A stretch of 64,000 bases of DNA from Actinophytocola oryzae (GTDB taxonomy: Bacteria > Actinomycetota > Actinomycetes > Mycobacteriales > Pseudonocardiaceae): positions 1 to 64,000 of the forward strand of contig NZ_SOCP01000025.1 of the NCBI RefSeq assembly GCF_004364325.1, written 5' to 3'. This document shows, piece after piece, positions 41,288 to 49,461 of this stretch (its first letter is position 1; the number at the start of each line of letters is the position of its first letter). Under the pieces are notes generated by a model. It did not search any database. It worked only from the letters and a program-made list of their open reading frames with translations, and was not told where the DNA came from. Made by a program: the position numbers and the translations under genes.

Positions 41288-42384
41288 ACGCCGGGCCCGT
41301 TGGCGTCGGCCTGATCGGCGCAGGCGTCATCAGCGACACCTACCTGGAGAACCTGACCGCGTTCCCGGACGTCCGCGTGCTGATGGTGTCCGACCTGGAC
41401 CTCCCGAGGGCGGCGGCGCAGGCGGAGAAGCACGGCGTGCCGAGGTCGGGCTCGGTCGCGGAGCTGCTGGCCGACCAGGAGATCGAGCTGGTCGTGAACC
41501 TGACGATCCCGGCCGCGCACGTGGACGTCGGGGTCGCGGCACTGGACGCGGGCAAGCACGTGTGGGCGGAGAAGCCGCTCGCGCTGGACCGCGAGTCCGG
41601 GCGCAAGCTCCTCGGCACGGCGGCGGAGAAGGGCCTGCGCGTCGCGAGCGCGCCGGACACCGTGCTCGGCGCGGGCATGCAGACCGCCCGCCGCGCCGTC
41701 GAGAGGGGCCGGATCGGCGAGCCGCGCACCGCGCTCGCCGTGTTCCAGACGCCGGGGCCGGAGAGCTGGCACCCGGCACCGGAGTTCCTGTTCCAGACCG
41801 GCGGCGGTCCGCTGCTGGACATGGGCCCGTACTACCTGACGGCGCTCGTCCAGTTGCTCGGCCCGATCCGCCGGGTGACGGGGGCAGGTGGCCGCGCGCG
41901 GGACACGAGGGTCATCGGCTCCGGCCCGCGCGCGGGCACCGAGTTCCCCGTGACCGTGCCGACCACGGTGACCGCGCTCGTCGAGTTCGAGCGCGGCGGG
42001 TCCGCGCAGCTGGTGCTGAGCTTCGACTCGGCGCTGCGGCGGGTGATGCTGGAGCTGACCGGCACGGCGGGTGCCGCGGTCCTGCCGGACCCGAACGGCT
42101 TCGACGGCTCGACGCTGGTGCACCCGCTCGGCACGGACGAGCTGGTGGAGCTGGCGGCGGAGGGCCACAAGGCGTCCCGAGGCACCGGTGCGCTGGAGCT
42201 GGCCAGGGCGATCCGGGCAGGTGAGCCGGAGCGGGCGTCGGGCGAGCTGGCCTACCACGTGCTCGACGCGATGCTGGCCATCGACGAGTCGATCACCTCG
42301 GGTGAGCGGGTCGTGGTGGAGAGCACGGTCGTGGTCCCGCCCCCGCTGCCCGCGACGTGGGACCCGCACGCCCGCACCCTCTAG
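41284..42384 (+). CDS. Gfo/Idh/MocA-family NAD(P)-dependent oxidoreductase
   Basis: A 366-aa sugar or cyclitol dehydrogenase. The Rossmann motif is VGLIGAGVISDTYLENL (about 6-22), the catalytic EKP is in HVWAEKPLALD (about 97), and GGGPLLDMGPYYLTALVQLLG lies in the C-terminal domain. The GTG overlaps the isomerase stop. The pair would oxidise and isomerise the same sugar. The stop overlaps the convergent TetR gene stop (CTAG). Confidence 0.9.
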   Translation: MNAGPVGVGLIGAGVISDTYLENLTAFPDVRVLMVSDLDLPRAAAQAEKHGVPRSGSVAELLADQEIELVVNLTIPAAHVDVGVAALDAGKHVWAEKPLALDRESGRKLLGTAAEKGLRVASAPDTVLGAGMQTARRAVERGRIGEPRTALAVFQTPGPESWHPAPEFLFQTGGGPLLDMGPYYLTALVQLLGPIRRVTGAGGRARDTRVIGSGPRAGTEFPVTVPTTVTALVEFERGGSAQLVLSFDSALRRVMLELTGTAGAAVLPDPNGFDGSTLVHPLGTDELVELAAEGHKASRGTGALELARAIRAGEPERASGELAYHVLDAMLAIDESITSGERVVVESTVVVPPPLPATWDPHARTL

Positions 42385-42968
42385 ATGGGCTCGGCGAGCA
42401 TCGTGTTGATGTAGTGGCGAAGCACCCCGACGAGGTCCACCTCGTCGGGCTTCGTCAGCCACTGCACCTGAAGGCCGTCCGAGAGGGCCATGAAGGTGAC
42501 CGCGGCCGTGCGGGCGTCGACGCCGGTCCGCAGCTCGCCGCGCTCGCCGAGCACCCGGAAGGTCTCGAAGGCGGAGCGCCGCGCGATCCGGTAGTGGCGC
42601 ACGAAGTAGTCGTGCGCGGGGTGGTCCGGCGCCACCGCCTCGGCCGCGAGCCTGCTGTACAGCTCGACGATGCCCGGGTTCGCGACGTTGTGTTCCGCGA
42701 GGGCGAGCCAGTGGCGGAGCACGTCGCGCCCTGGTGGCGCGTTGAGCCGCAGCCGCACGCCGTCGTCGGCGTCCCGCCGCTCCAGGACGGCGGCGAGCAG
42801 GGCTTCCTTGGTCGGGAAGTAGTAGAGCAGGCCGGCGTGGGTGATGCCCGCGCGCTTGGCCACCTCCCGCAAGGACGAACCGTGGTACCCGGCCTCCCCG
42901 TAGACGGCGACGGCCGCCGTGAGGATGTCCTCGCGGCGGATCCGGCCCTTGGGGTAGCCGCCCTCCAT
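42381..42968 (-). CDS. TetR/AcrR-family regulator
   Basis: A 195-aa regulator with helix-turn-helix SSLREVAKRAGITHAGLLYYFPTKEALLAAVLERRD (about 32-66). The C-terminal domain is of the unassigned type. It is convergent with the oxidoreductase gene and might regulate that pair, but the dyads there look LacI-like. ATG 42968 is preferred; ATG 42977 adds three residues. Confidence 0.87.
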   Translation of the reverse strand: MEGGYPKGRIRREDILTAAVAVYGEAGYHGSSLREVAKRAGITHAGLLYYFPTKEALLAAVLERRDADDGVRLRLNAPPGRDVLRHWLALAEHNVANPGIVELYSRLAAEAVAPDHPAHDYFVRHYRIARRSAFETFRVLGERGELRTGVDARTAAVTFMALSDGLQVQWLTKPDEVDLVGVLRHYINTMLAEPI

Positions 42969-43011
42969 GGCTCGCACCAGCTCATCATGCCGTGCGCGGC
43001 CGGGACTTGGA

Positions 43012-43470
43012 CTAGCCGTTGCCGGGACCGGCCTGCGTCCAGCCGGGGACGAGGACCTCGCGGCCGACGTCCGCGGCGTGGACGTCCTCGCCGCAGGTCG
43101 CGCAGACGGTCTTCGCGGCCAGCTCGTGGTCGTGGTGGGTCAGGCGGACCGGCGGGGTGGTGACCGCCCAGCGGTCGCCCCAGGTCAGCAGAGCACGCAT
43201 GGTGGTGCCGAGATCGCGGCCCGCGTCGGTGAGGTGGTAGCCGTCGAGGCGGCCGGGCCCCTTGGTGAGGACACCGGCTGCCACCAGGTCCTTGAGCCGC
43301 GCGGCCAGGCGGTCGCGCGGCGCGCCGGTGTTGCGGGCGATCTGGCTGAACTGGTGGTTCCCGTACGCCACCTCCCGCACGGCGAGGAGTGCCCACCGAT
43401 CCCCCACGACCTCCAGCGCCGCGGCGAGCGAGCAGGGACGACCGGGGAGTGTGGACGGGTCACGACGCAT
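43012..43470 (-). CDS. HxlR-family winged-helix regulator
   Basis: A 152-aa regulator. CSLAAALEVVGDRWALLAVREVAYGNHQFSQIARNTGAPRDRLAARLKDLVAAGVL is the HxlR signature, with an early Cys that in many members senses redox or electrophiles, and a C-terminal CATCGEDVH that could bind zinc. It is divergent from an MFS exporter, with paired boxes in the intervening region, and is the likely repressor. Confidence 0.9.
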   Translation of the reverse strand: MRRDPSTLPGRPCSLAAALEVVGDRWALLAVREVAYGNHQFSQIARNTGAPRDRLAARLKDLVAAGVLTKGPGRLDGYHLTDAGRDLGTTMRALLTWGDRWAVTTPPVRLTHHDHELAAKTVCATCGEDVHAADVGREVLVPGWTQAGPGNG

Positions 43471-43487
43471 GTGTCCACGATATGACT

Positions 43488-43546
43488 GGTTTGCTTTTCA
43501 AACTACCCAACGGCTACGATTCGCTCCGTGGTTGGAAAATCAAACC
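43488..43546. promoter_or_regulatory. HxlR boxes and leaderless promoter of the MFS gene
   Basis: Two dyads of the form GGTTTG-N5-CAAACC occur: GGTTTG-CTTTT-CAAACT (43488-43504) and GGTTGG-AAAAT-CAAACC (43530-43546). A -10 hexamer TACGAT (43515-43520) lies between them with TTGCTT as a candidate -35 inside box 1. Transcription would begin at about 43528, the GTG itself, so the mRNA may be leaderless and box 2 would cover the start. Confidence 0.62.
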
Positions 43547-44907
43547 GTATGGCGACCGTCGTGGTCGTACTCGCCGTGTTCATGACGAACCTCGACCTGT
43601 GGATCGTCAACGTCGCACTGCCGGACCTGGGCAGGAGCTTCGCGCCGGCGACGCTGGGCGACCTGTCGTGGGTGCTGAACGGCTACGCGATCACGCTGGC
43701 GGCGCTGCTGGTGGTCGTCGGCCGGGTGGGTGACCGGGTCGGTCAGCGCCCGGTGTTCCTGACCGGGGTGGTCGTGTTCACGGTCGCGTCGCTGGCGTGC
43801 GCGCTGGCGCCGAGCCTGTGGGTGCTGGTGCTGGCGAGGGTCGTGCAGGCAGCCGGCGCGGCGGCCCAGCTGCCGACGTCACTGGCCCTGCTGCTGGCCA
43901 CGGTCCCGGCCGAGAGCCGCACGAAGGCGACCAGAAGCTGGGCGGCCGTGGGTGGCCTGGCCGCGGCGGCGGGACCGGTGCTCGGTGGACTGCTGGTACA
44001 GCTCGACTGGCGCTGGGTGTTCGTGGTGAACGTGCCGATCGGCGTGTTCGCGGTGCTGGCGGGGCGTGCGGTGCTCCCACGTCCGGCCGCGCGCGAGACG
44101 GGCGCACTGCCGGACGTGGGCGGCGCGGTCCTGGTGACGGTGGCGGTAGCGGCGCTGACGGGTGCGCTGGTGCAGGCACCCGACTGGGGTTGGACGTCCG
44201 GGGCCACGCTCGCGCTGCTGGGTGTGGCGGTGCTGGCGGGTGCGTGGTTCGTAACCCGTACGGCAAGGCACGAGACCCCGCTGCTGGAGCTGCACCTGCT
44301 GAGGCTCCCCCGCTTCGGCCTGGCAAGCGTGGGGACGACGGTGTTCGGCGTCGCGTTCGCGATCATGCTGATGTCGAATGTGCTGTGGTGCCAGGACGTC
44401 TGGGGCTGGAGTGCGCTGCAGACGGGCGTGGCGCTGGTGCCGGGCCCGGCGCTGGTACCGATAGTGACCGTCCTGACGGCGAGGGCAGCGGCCCGGCTGG
44501 GCCACGGCCCACTGGTCACGGTGGGCGGCCTGCTGTTCGCGGCGGGGATGACGTGGCGGTCGGTGTTCGTCTCGCAGACGCCGAACTACGTGCGGGATCT
44601 GCTGCCGAGCATGCTCCTGACGGGCACCGGGGTGGGGCTCGCGCTGGGCACGCTGGTGGCCGCGGGCGTCCAGTCCCTGCCGCCGAACCGCGCGGCGACG
44701 GGTTCCGCGTTGGTGAACTCGTTCCGCCAGATCTCGGCGGCGGTCGGCGTGGCGCTGCTGGTGACGATCCTGGGCACGCACGTGGACTCGGTCAACGAGT
44801 TCCGCACGGCATGGCTGCTGGGCGCGGTACTGAGCCTCGCCACCGCCGCGACCGGCGTCGCACTGACCCGAGCCCACCGGCGCGCCGCGATCCCGGTCCC
44901 GGCCTAG
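43528..44907 (+). CDS. MFS drug/H+ antiporter, DHA2 (14-TM) type
   Basis: A 459-aa polytopic transporter. The N-terminus MATVVVVLAVFMTNLDLWIVNVALPDLGRSF, motif A-like VVGRVGDRVGQRPVFLTGV and the antiporter motif C region GGLAAAAGPVLGGLLVQLDWRWVFVVNVPIG are typical of EmrB/QacA exporters. GTG 43528 is consistent with a leaderless start; ATG 43549 is possible. Export of a toxic compound under HxlR control is the likely role. Confidence 0.9.
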   Translation: MVGKSNRMATVVVVLAVFMTNLDLWIVNVALPDLGRSFAPATLGDLSWVLNGYAITLAALLVVVGRVGDRVGQRPVFLTGVVVFTVASLACALAPSLWVLVLARVVQAAGAAAQLPTSLALLLATVPAESRTKATRSWAAVGGLAAAAGPVLGGLLVQLDWRWVFVVNVPIGVFAVLAGRAVLPRPAARETGALPDVGGAVLVTVAVAALTGALVQAPDWGWTSGATLALLGVAVLAGAWFVTRTARHETPLLELHLLRLPRFGLASVGTTVFGVAFAIMLMSNVLWCQDVWGWSALQTGVALVPGPALVPIVTVLTARAAARLGHGPLVTVGGLLFAAGMTWRSVFVSQTPNYVRDLLPSMLLTGTGVGLALGTLVAAGVQSLPPNRAATGSALVNSFRQISAAVGVALLVTILGTHVDSVNEFRTAWLLGAVLSLATAATGVALTRAHRRAAIPVPA

Positions 44908-44934
44908 TCAGCCCAGGGATCGAGCACGGTGAGC

Positions 44935-45210
44935 TCAACGCGGTCGGTAGACGTCGGCCCGGTGGTCGACGCGCAGCACCACGACTCGTCGGCGTTCGTC
45001 GTCGATCTCGTAGAGAACGCGGAACGCCCCACGTCGCGCGGACCGGATGCCGTCCAGCTCGTACCGGAGCGCCTTGCCCACGCGGTGCAGATTCTCCAAC
45101 AACGTCCCCGTGATGAACTCGATCACGGCAGCGGCAACGCCTTCCGGGAGCTTGTGCTGGATCAGCCGGGCGGCGCCTGCCGCGACTTCGAGATCGTAGT
45201 GTTCGGTCAC
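44935..45210 (-). CDS. relE: RelE-family toxin (RelG-like)
   Basis: A 91-aa ribosome-dependent mRNA interferase. HKLPEGVAAAVIEFITGTLLENLHRVGKALRYELDGIRSARRGAFRVLYEIDDERRRVVVLRVDHRADVYR follows M. tuberculosis RelG closely over its length, including the RVGK, SARRG and HRADVYR segments. GTG 45210 overlaps the antitoxin stop by 4 bp. Confidence 0.92.
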   Translation of the reverse strand: MTEHYDLEVAAGAARLIQHKLPEGVAAAVIEFITGTLLENLHRVGKALRYELDGIRSARRGAFRVLYEIDDERRRVVVLRVDHRADVYRPR

Positions 45211-45479
45211 GACCGCGGCCGCAGGGCGCGGACCGCATCCACCCCACGAACGACATCGCCGCGGTCCACCTCGCCGCGACCTTCCCGGATTCCCGCCATC
45301 GTCTCGGAGTCGCTGAGAATCTCCAGCGTCTCCTCCAGCGCAGCCAGATCCTCGTATCCGATCAGCACTGCCGCGGGCCGTCCGTTGCGGGTGACGACGA
45401 CGCGCTCATGCTCGCGCTCCGCCCGATCGACGAACTCCGACAGGTGGTCACGCACAGCGCGCAACGGCTCCACGGTCAT
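45207..45479 (-). CDS. relB: Phd/YefM-family antitoxin
   Basis: A 90-aa antitoxin that neutralises the overlapping RelE toxin and should bind its own promoter. LRAVRDHLSEFVDRAEREHERVVVTRNGRPAAVLIGYEDLAALEETLEIL is the Phd/YefM DNA-binding domain (RNGRPAAVLI). ATG 45479 is 1 bp from a 14-bp palindrome, the likely autoregulatory operator. Confidence 0.92.
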   Translation of the reverse strand: MTVEPLRAVRDHLSEFVDRAEREHERVVVTRNGRPAAVLIGYEDLAALEETLEILSDSETMAGIREGRGEVDRGDVVRGVDAVRALRPRS

Positions 45480-45480
45480 G

Positions 45481-45494
45481 GCCACAATTGTGGC
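45481..45494. promoter_or_regulatory. Antitoxin operator palindrome
   Basis: GCCACAATTGTGGC, a perfect 14-bp palindrome, lies directly against the antitoxin ATG. Its position replaces any normal ribosome-binding site, which suggests a leaderless transcript. Confidence 0.6.
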
Positions 45495-45533
45495 ACGCAC
45501 TCGACTGAACGGCCAGCGCCTGTCGGACGCGGT

Positions 45534-47108
45534 TCACCAGGGCCGGATGCGGTCCAGCCAGCGATCGATGGTGTCTTCGTACCGGCCGGGGTCATAGGTG
45601 GCCTGCGCCCCGTCGACGGCCTTCATCACCGGTCCGCGGACCGCGTCGGCCCACTTGGGCAGGGCGAAGATCTGGCAGTAGTAGCCGTCCCGCATCTGCA
45701 CGGTCCCGACGTGCTCGTAGCCCTTCGTCGCGAGCGGTACGTCCAGACCGTAGGCGTCGGCAGGAATGTTCGGGTCGTAGCTGCGCACCACGATGACCGT
45801 CGGCCTGGCCTCGACGACTCGCGTGGTCGGGTTCTCGCCGTGGGCGACGGCCTCGTCGTTGAGTCCGATGAAGTCGATCGTGTTCCAGCGGCTGTAGTAG
45901 GGCATGGCGCCCGCGTCGTTGACCGCCAGGGTGCGCTGGTCCGCGGGCACATCCGCCTCGGCGAGCCCTTTGCCGATGGGGACGTGGGTGCGAGCCAGGT
46001 CGGGACCGTAGTTGGCGATCAGCGGCAGGTCCGGCGCCTGCACACCGGTCACGGCAATCCATCCGACGGCAACCGCACCGATGCCGGACGCGAGCCACCG
46101 CCGGCGGAACGGCCCGACCACGAGGCCCGCGGCCAGGCACAGCACCGGGAACGCGTGGTAGGCGAACCGGTACAGGTAGTCCATGGTCGGTCCGGACACG
46201 ACGTAGGTCAGGTAGGTGGCGCCGACCGTCGCGCACAGCACCACGCCCGACCACCGGGTGTCACGGCGAATCAGCAGCGCGAGGGTGCACAGCAGCAGCG
46301 GCAGCAACACCGGCACGGTGGTCTCCAACCACAGCCTGCCCATGTCGACGTTGCCGAACTTGACGTAGAACGTGTTGGGGAACGGGTGCCCGTAGTAGGC
46401 CCACCGCCACGCGAAGTAGGCCCCGCCGACAACCGCGGCGCCGGCAGTCCACAGCCACGCCTTGCGTTCGCGCCTGTTGACCCAGAGCCAGGCGGCGAAC
46501 GCGGGGAACGCGGCGAGCACACCTTCTGGCCGAAGCATGCCGGCGAGCACGAGCAGCAGTGGCGGCTCCCACGTCCGCACGGACTGACCGTTGACAGCCC
46601 GCAGGCCGACGATGACCACCCGCAGCAGGAGCGCCGCGAACGCCATGGTCTCGAGGCCACTGGTGATGTGGAAGTACGTCGGCACGAAGACCACGTACGC
46701 GCTACCCGCCACGAGCGCCGACACGAGCCCGTACCGCTGGTGGCAGTACCGCACCAACAGCACCAGCGCGGCGGCACCCGCGACGAACGAGGTCAGCTTC
46801 GCGACGAGCGGCAGGTTCGCGCCGAAGAGAGCGAACGGCGTGTGCCACAGCATCCACAGGAAGTTGGTGAACCCCTCGATCGGGTCCTCACCGACGTTCC
46901 ACACCGGCCCGTGCCCCGCGGCGAAGTTGTCCGAGTACCGGAAGGTGATGTAGGCGTCGTCGATCGTGAAGAACCACGCCGCCCGTGTGCCCAACAGGAA
47001 CAGCACACCCAGGCCGATCGCGACGAACAACCATGTCCGCCGTGATCGGGCCGCGGGTGTGGGTTCCTCGTCGGACGAGATCACCTGATCAGTAGACGTG
47101 ACAGTCAC
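45534..47108 (-). CDS. AftB-like GT-C membrane glycosyltransferase
   Basis: A 524-aa polytopic membrane protein with about ten hydrophobic helices and a C-terminal soluble domain. AWFFTIDDAYITFRYSDNFAAGHGPVWNVGEDPIEGFTNFLW carries the DD motif of GT-C enzymes in the form found in mycobacterial AftB, which adds terminal arabinofuranose to cell-wall arabinogalactan using decaprenyl-phospho-arabinose. A role in arabinan or another cell-wall glycan is likely; exact linkage is not predictable. Confidence 0.8.
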   Translation of the reverse strand: MTVTSTDQVISSDEEPTPAARSRRTWLFVAIGLGVLFLLGTRAAWFFTIDDAYITFRYSDNFAAGHGPVWNVGEDPIEGFTNFLWMLWHTPFALFGANLPLVAKLTSFVAGAAALVLLVRYCHQRYGLVSALVAGSAYVVFVPTYFHITSGLETMAFAALLLRVVIVGLRAVNGQSVRTWEPPLLLVLAGMLRPEGVLAAFPAFAAWLWVNRRERKAWLWTAGAAVVGGAYFAWRWAYYGHPFPNTFYVKFGNVDMGRLWLETTVPVLLPLLLCTLALLIRRDTRWSGVVLCATVGATYLTYVVSGPTMDYLYRFAYHAFPVLCLAAGLVVGPFRRRWLASGIGAVAVGWIAVTGVQAPDLPLIANYGPDLARTHVPIGKGLAEADVPADQRTLAVNDAGAMPYYSRWNTIDFIGLNDEAVAHGENPTTRVVEARPTVIVVRSYDPNIPADAYGLDVPLATKGYEHVGTVQMRDGYYCQIFALPKWADAVRGPVMKAVDGAQATYDPGRYEDTIDRWLDRIRPW

Positions 47109-47189
47109 TCGCCGACCTCAGACATGTGTTGTGAAACCCCCGATCCGGCGAAAAACTATCACTCAAAAGGGGTCTTCGACTGCGTGGGG

Positions 47190-49100
47190 TCACCCACCAA
47201 CGGGCAGATCCACGAACGCTTCAGCACTCCGGCCACCCACTGGAGGGTTGTAGCGACGCAGCTTCGGCAAACCCGTGTCGGTGACGTACGCGACCACCCA
47301 GGTACTCGCGCTCGGCACGGCGAGCGCGGTCGGGTCAGTGGAGGTCTGATCGGCGGTGGTGATGATCCGCCACGGGTTGAACGTGGTCGCGCCGGGCGCG
47401 GTCTGGCCGGCGTAGTAGAGGTAGCCGTCCACGCCGCGCACGACCACCTGCAGTGTGCCGTCCGGTGCCATGATCGCCGACGGACTGCCTGCCGCGGTCA
47501 CTCCGCCGACCGCGGTCCAGGTGCCCGGGAAGCCGGTCGCGCCCTGCCGCTGGGTCTGCACCACGCCTGCGCTGTCGACGGCGAACACCTGGAGCTTGCC
47601 GTCCGGCATGGTCACGGCCGACGCACTGCCTGCGAACGCGCTGCCACCCAGACCAGCCCAGGTCGAACGCGAGCCGGGGTTGAACACCGCCGTCTGGAAC
47701 ACACCGTTGCGACCGAGGCCGATGATCTGCACGCCGCCCAGGCTGTTGGGCACCACGGTGAGCCGCTCGTGCGCGAGTGGGGTCGCGCCGACGAACCGCC
47801 ATCCGTCCAGCGGCGCGTTGGCGGACGGCTGCTGACGGGTCCACAAGTTGTAGTCGGCGTCGAGGGCGTAGGCGGCGAGCTGGTTGGTGGACAACCGCGC
47901 GACCGTGGGCGCGGTGCGCAGGTAACCACCCTCGTTGGTCGGCGTGGACCAGGCGTCGTTGGCCCCGAGGATGCTTTCCCGCGTGTCGGCGTCGGTGCCG
48001 GTGGCCAGTAGCGCGACCCTGCCGTCCTGGTACTCGCCGGTGGCCGTGGTAGCGGTGGCGCCGACGAAACCGGGCACCACCGCCACGCCGACGGGGGTGC
48101 CGCCGGACAGGTCCGCCGCCTCGCCGTGCACCGCCCGACCCTCGCTGTCCACGTAGCTGAGGTGGACGTGGCCGTCGGTCGCGCCGAGCAGGGTTACGGC
48201 GCCGTTCGGCTGTGCGGGCACGGCCGGACGCGCGGGAACAGTGGTGCCGACCCGCTGGCACGCGTCCGGCTGAGCGGTCGCCGCCAGGTCCAGCCAACCC
48301 CGCCCGATCAGCCCGCCGGTCTGCGCAGCCCAGGAGTCGGTGTCCTCGTTCCACCGATACCAGAACATCTCACCGTCGGGCTCGATCGCGTAGAGGATGT
48401 CGCCGCCCGCGGAGAACACGCGGTCGAAGCGCTGCCAGTCGCGGCCGATGTCCTGCACCGTGCCGATCCACCGGTTGGACGCGGCGTGGTAGCGGTAGCG
48501 GTGCAGGTTCCCGTTGGGAAGCCTGCCGTAGATGATGCCGCGGCCTGCGGCGAAGATCAGGTTGTACTGGCTCCAGCCACCCGCGATCACCCGGTGCCGC
48601 CACGTGCCTGTCGTCGCGTCGAAGGCGCGCCAGTGCAGGGCCCCGTCCGGCTCGACGGTGTAGATGTGGCCTTCCGCGTCGACCGTGATGCGGTTCTTGT
48701 AGTCGGCGGTGGTGTATCGGTCCCAACCCGTCGCGTCAACAGTCCGGTACCAGGCGCCGTTGTACATCTCCCAGGCGTTGTTCACCCAGCGGTAGCGGCG
48801 CAGCTCGCCGGTGTTCCACGGCGCGTAGATCACCCCGTCCGGCCCGGCGACGGCGCGGCCGGTCTGCCAGCTCAGGCCGATGGTCGGGACGTTGCTGTCC
48901 CAGGACAGCACGCCGTTCTCGGGTTCGAGGTGGTGGTAGTGGAGCAAGTCGCCGTTGGAAAGGACACGGAAGATCGGGATACTCGACGCGCACTGGAGTG
49001 TCGAGGGTTCCGTGGCAGGCGCCGCGCTGCCGGCTGGAGTGGCGGTCGTCGCGGATATCACGCACACGGCGACAATCGTGGAAATGCGGGCGAGGCGCAC
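47190..49100 (-). CDS. Secreted tachylectin-like beta-propeller protein
   Basis: A 636-aa exported protein. A signal peptide (VRLARISTIVAVCVISATTATPAGSAA) is followed by a tachylectin-2-like five-bladed region with repeats of the type GDLLHYHH, GELRRYRW, GALHWRAF, GNLHRYRY and GEMFWYRW (about 45-280). A second propeller-like half has repeats such as DGHVHLSYVDSEG, GVQIIGLGRNGVFQT and GTLQVVVRGVDGYLYYAG. It probably binds glycans outside the cell. GTG 49100 has GGAAGGAA upstream. It is divergent from the RHS gene. Confidence 0.8.
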   Translation of the reverse strand: MRLARISTIVAVCVISATTATPAGSAAPATEPSTLQCASSIPIFRVLSNGDLLHYHHLEPENGVLSWDSNVPTIGLSWQTGRAVAGPDGVIYAPWNTGELRRYRWVNNAWEMYNGAWYRTVDATGWDRYTTADYKNRITVDAEGHIYTVEPDGALHWRAFDATTGTWRHRVIAGGWSQYNLIFAAGRGIIYGRLPNGNLHRYRYHAASNRWIGTVQDIGRDWQRFDRVFSAGGDILYAIEPDGEMFWYRWNEDTDSWAAQTGGLIGRGWLDLAATAQPDACQRVGTTVPARPAVPAQPNGAVTLLGATDGHVHLSYVDSEGRAVHGEAADLSGGTPVGVAVVPGFVGATATTATGEYQDGRVALLATGTDADTRESILGANDAWSTPTNEGGYLRTAPTVARLSTNQLAAYALDADYNLWTRQQPSANAPLDGWRFVGATPLAHERLTVVPNSLGGVQIIGLGRNGVFQTAVFNPGSRSTWAGLGGSAFAGSASAVTMPDGKLQVFAVDSAGVVQTQRQGATGFPGTWTAVGGVTAAGSPSAIMAPDGTLQVVVRGVDGYLYYAGQTAPGATTFNPWRIITTADQTSTDPTALAVPSASTWVVAYVTDTGLPKLRRYNPPVGGRSAEAFVDLPVGG

Positions 49101-49273
49101 GACTGATTTCCTTCCGTACCCATGCCGAATAAAGGCGTCTGGGAATTTCCCGGTCGCCGAACACAGTGCGTTTGGAACCCCAGTGTCACGAAACTCGTGG
49201 CGGTCTGCCCGTCCCCGTACGGACCATCCACCAGTCTTGTTTGGGTAAAGATCCCTCGTCAACGACAACGTTG

Positions 49274-49287
49274 GTGACCTACGTCAC
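49274..49287. promoter_or_regulatory. CRP/FNR-type site between lectin and RHS genes
   Basis: GTGACCTACGTCAC matches GTGA-N6-TCAC. It lies in the 331-bp gap (49101-49431) between the divergent genes, which also contains TAACGCGTTA (49323-49332) overlapping a candidate -10 TAATAC for the RHS gene. No other element is evident in the gap. Confidence 0.4.
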
Positions 49288-49461
49288 ACGCAGCTTGTGT
49301 AACGTTTTCTCACCTGTCCGCGTAACGCGTTAATACATTGCCAACTCCCACCCCGAGACGGTATTGGTTTTGTGGGCCTTTCGGGGAGGCCGGTTCGAAT
49401 ACTGCGATCGGCGTAATTCTTTTCGGCCAGGTTGCCTATTTATCCGTTCTTGGGGGGCAAG

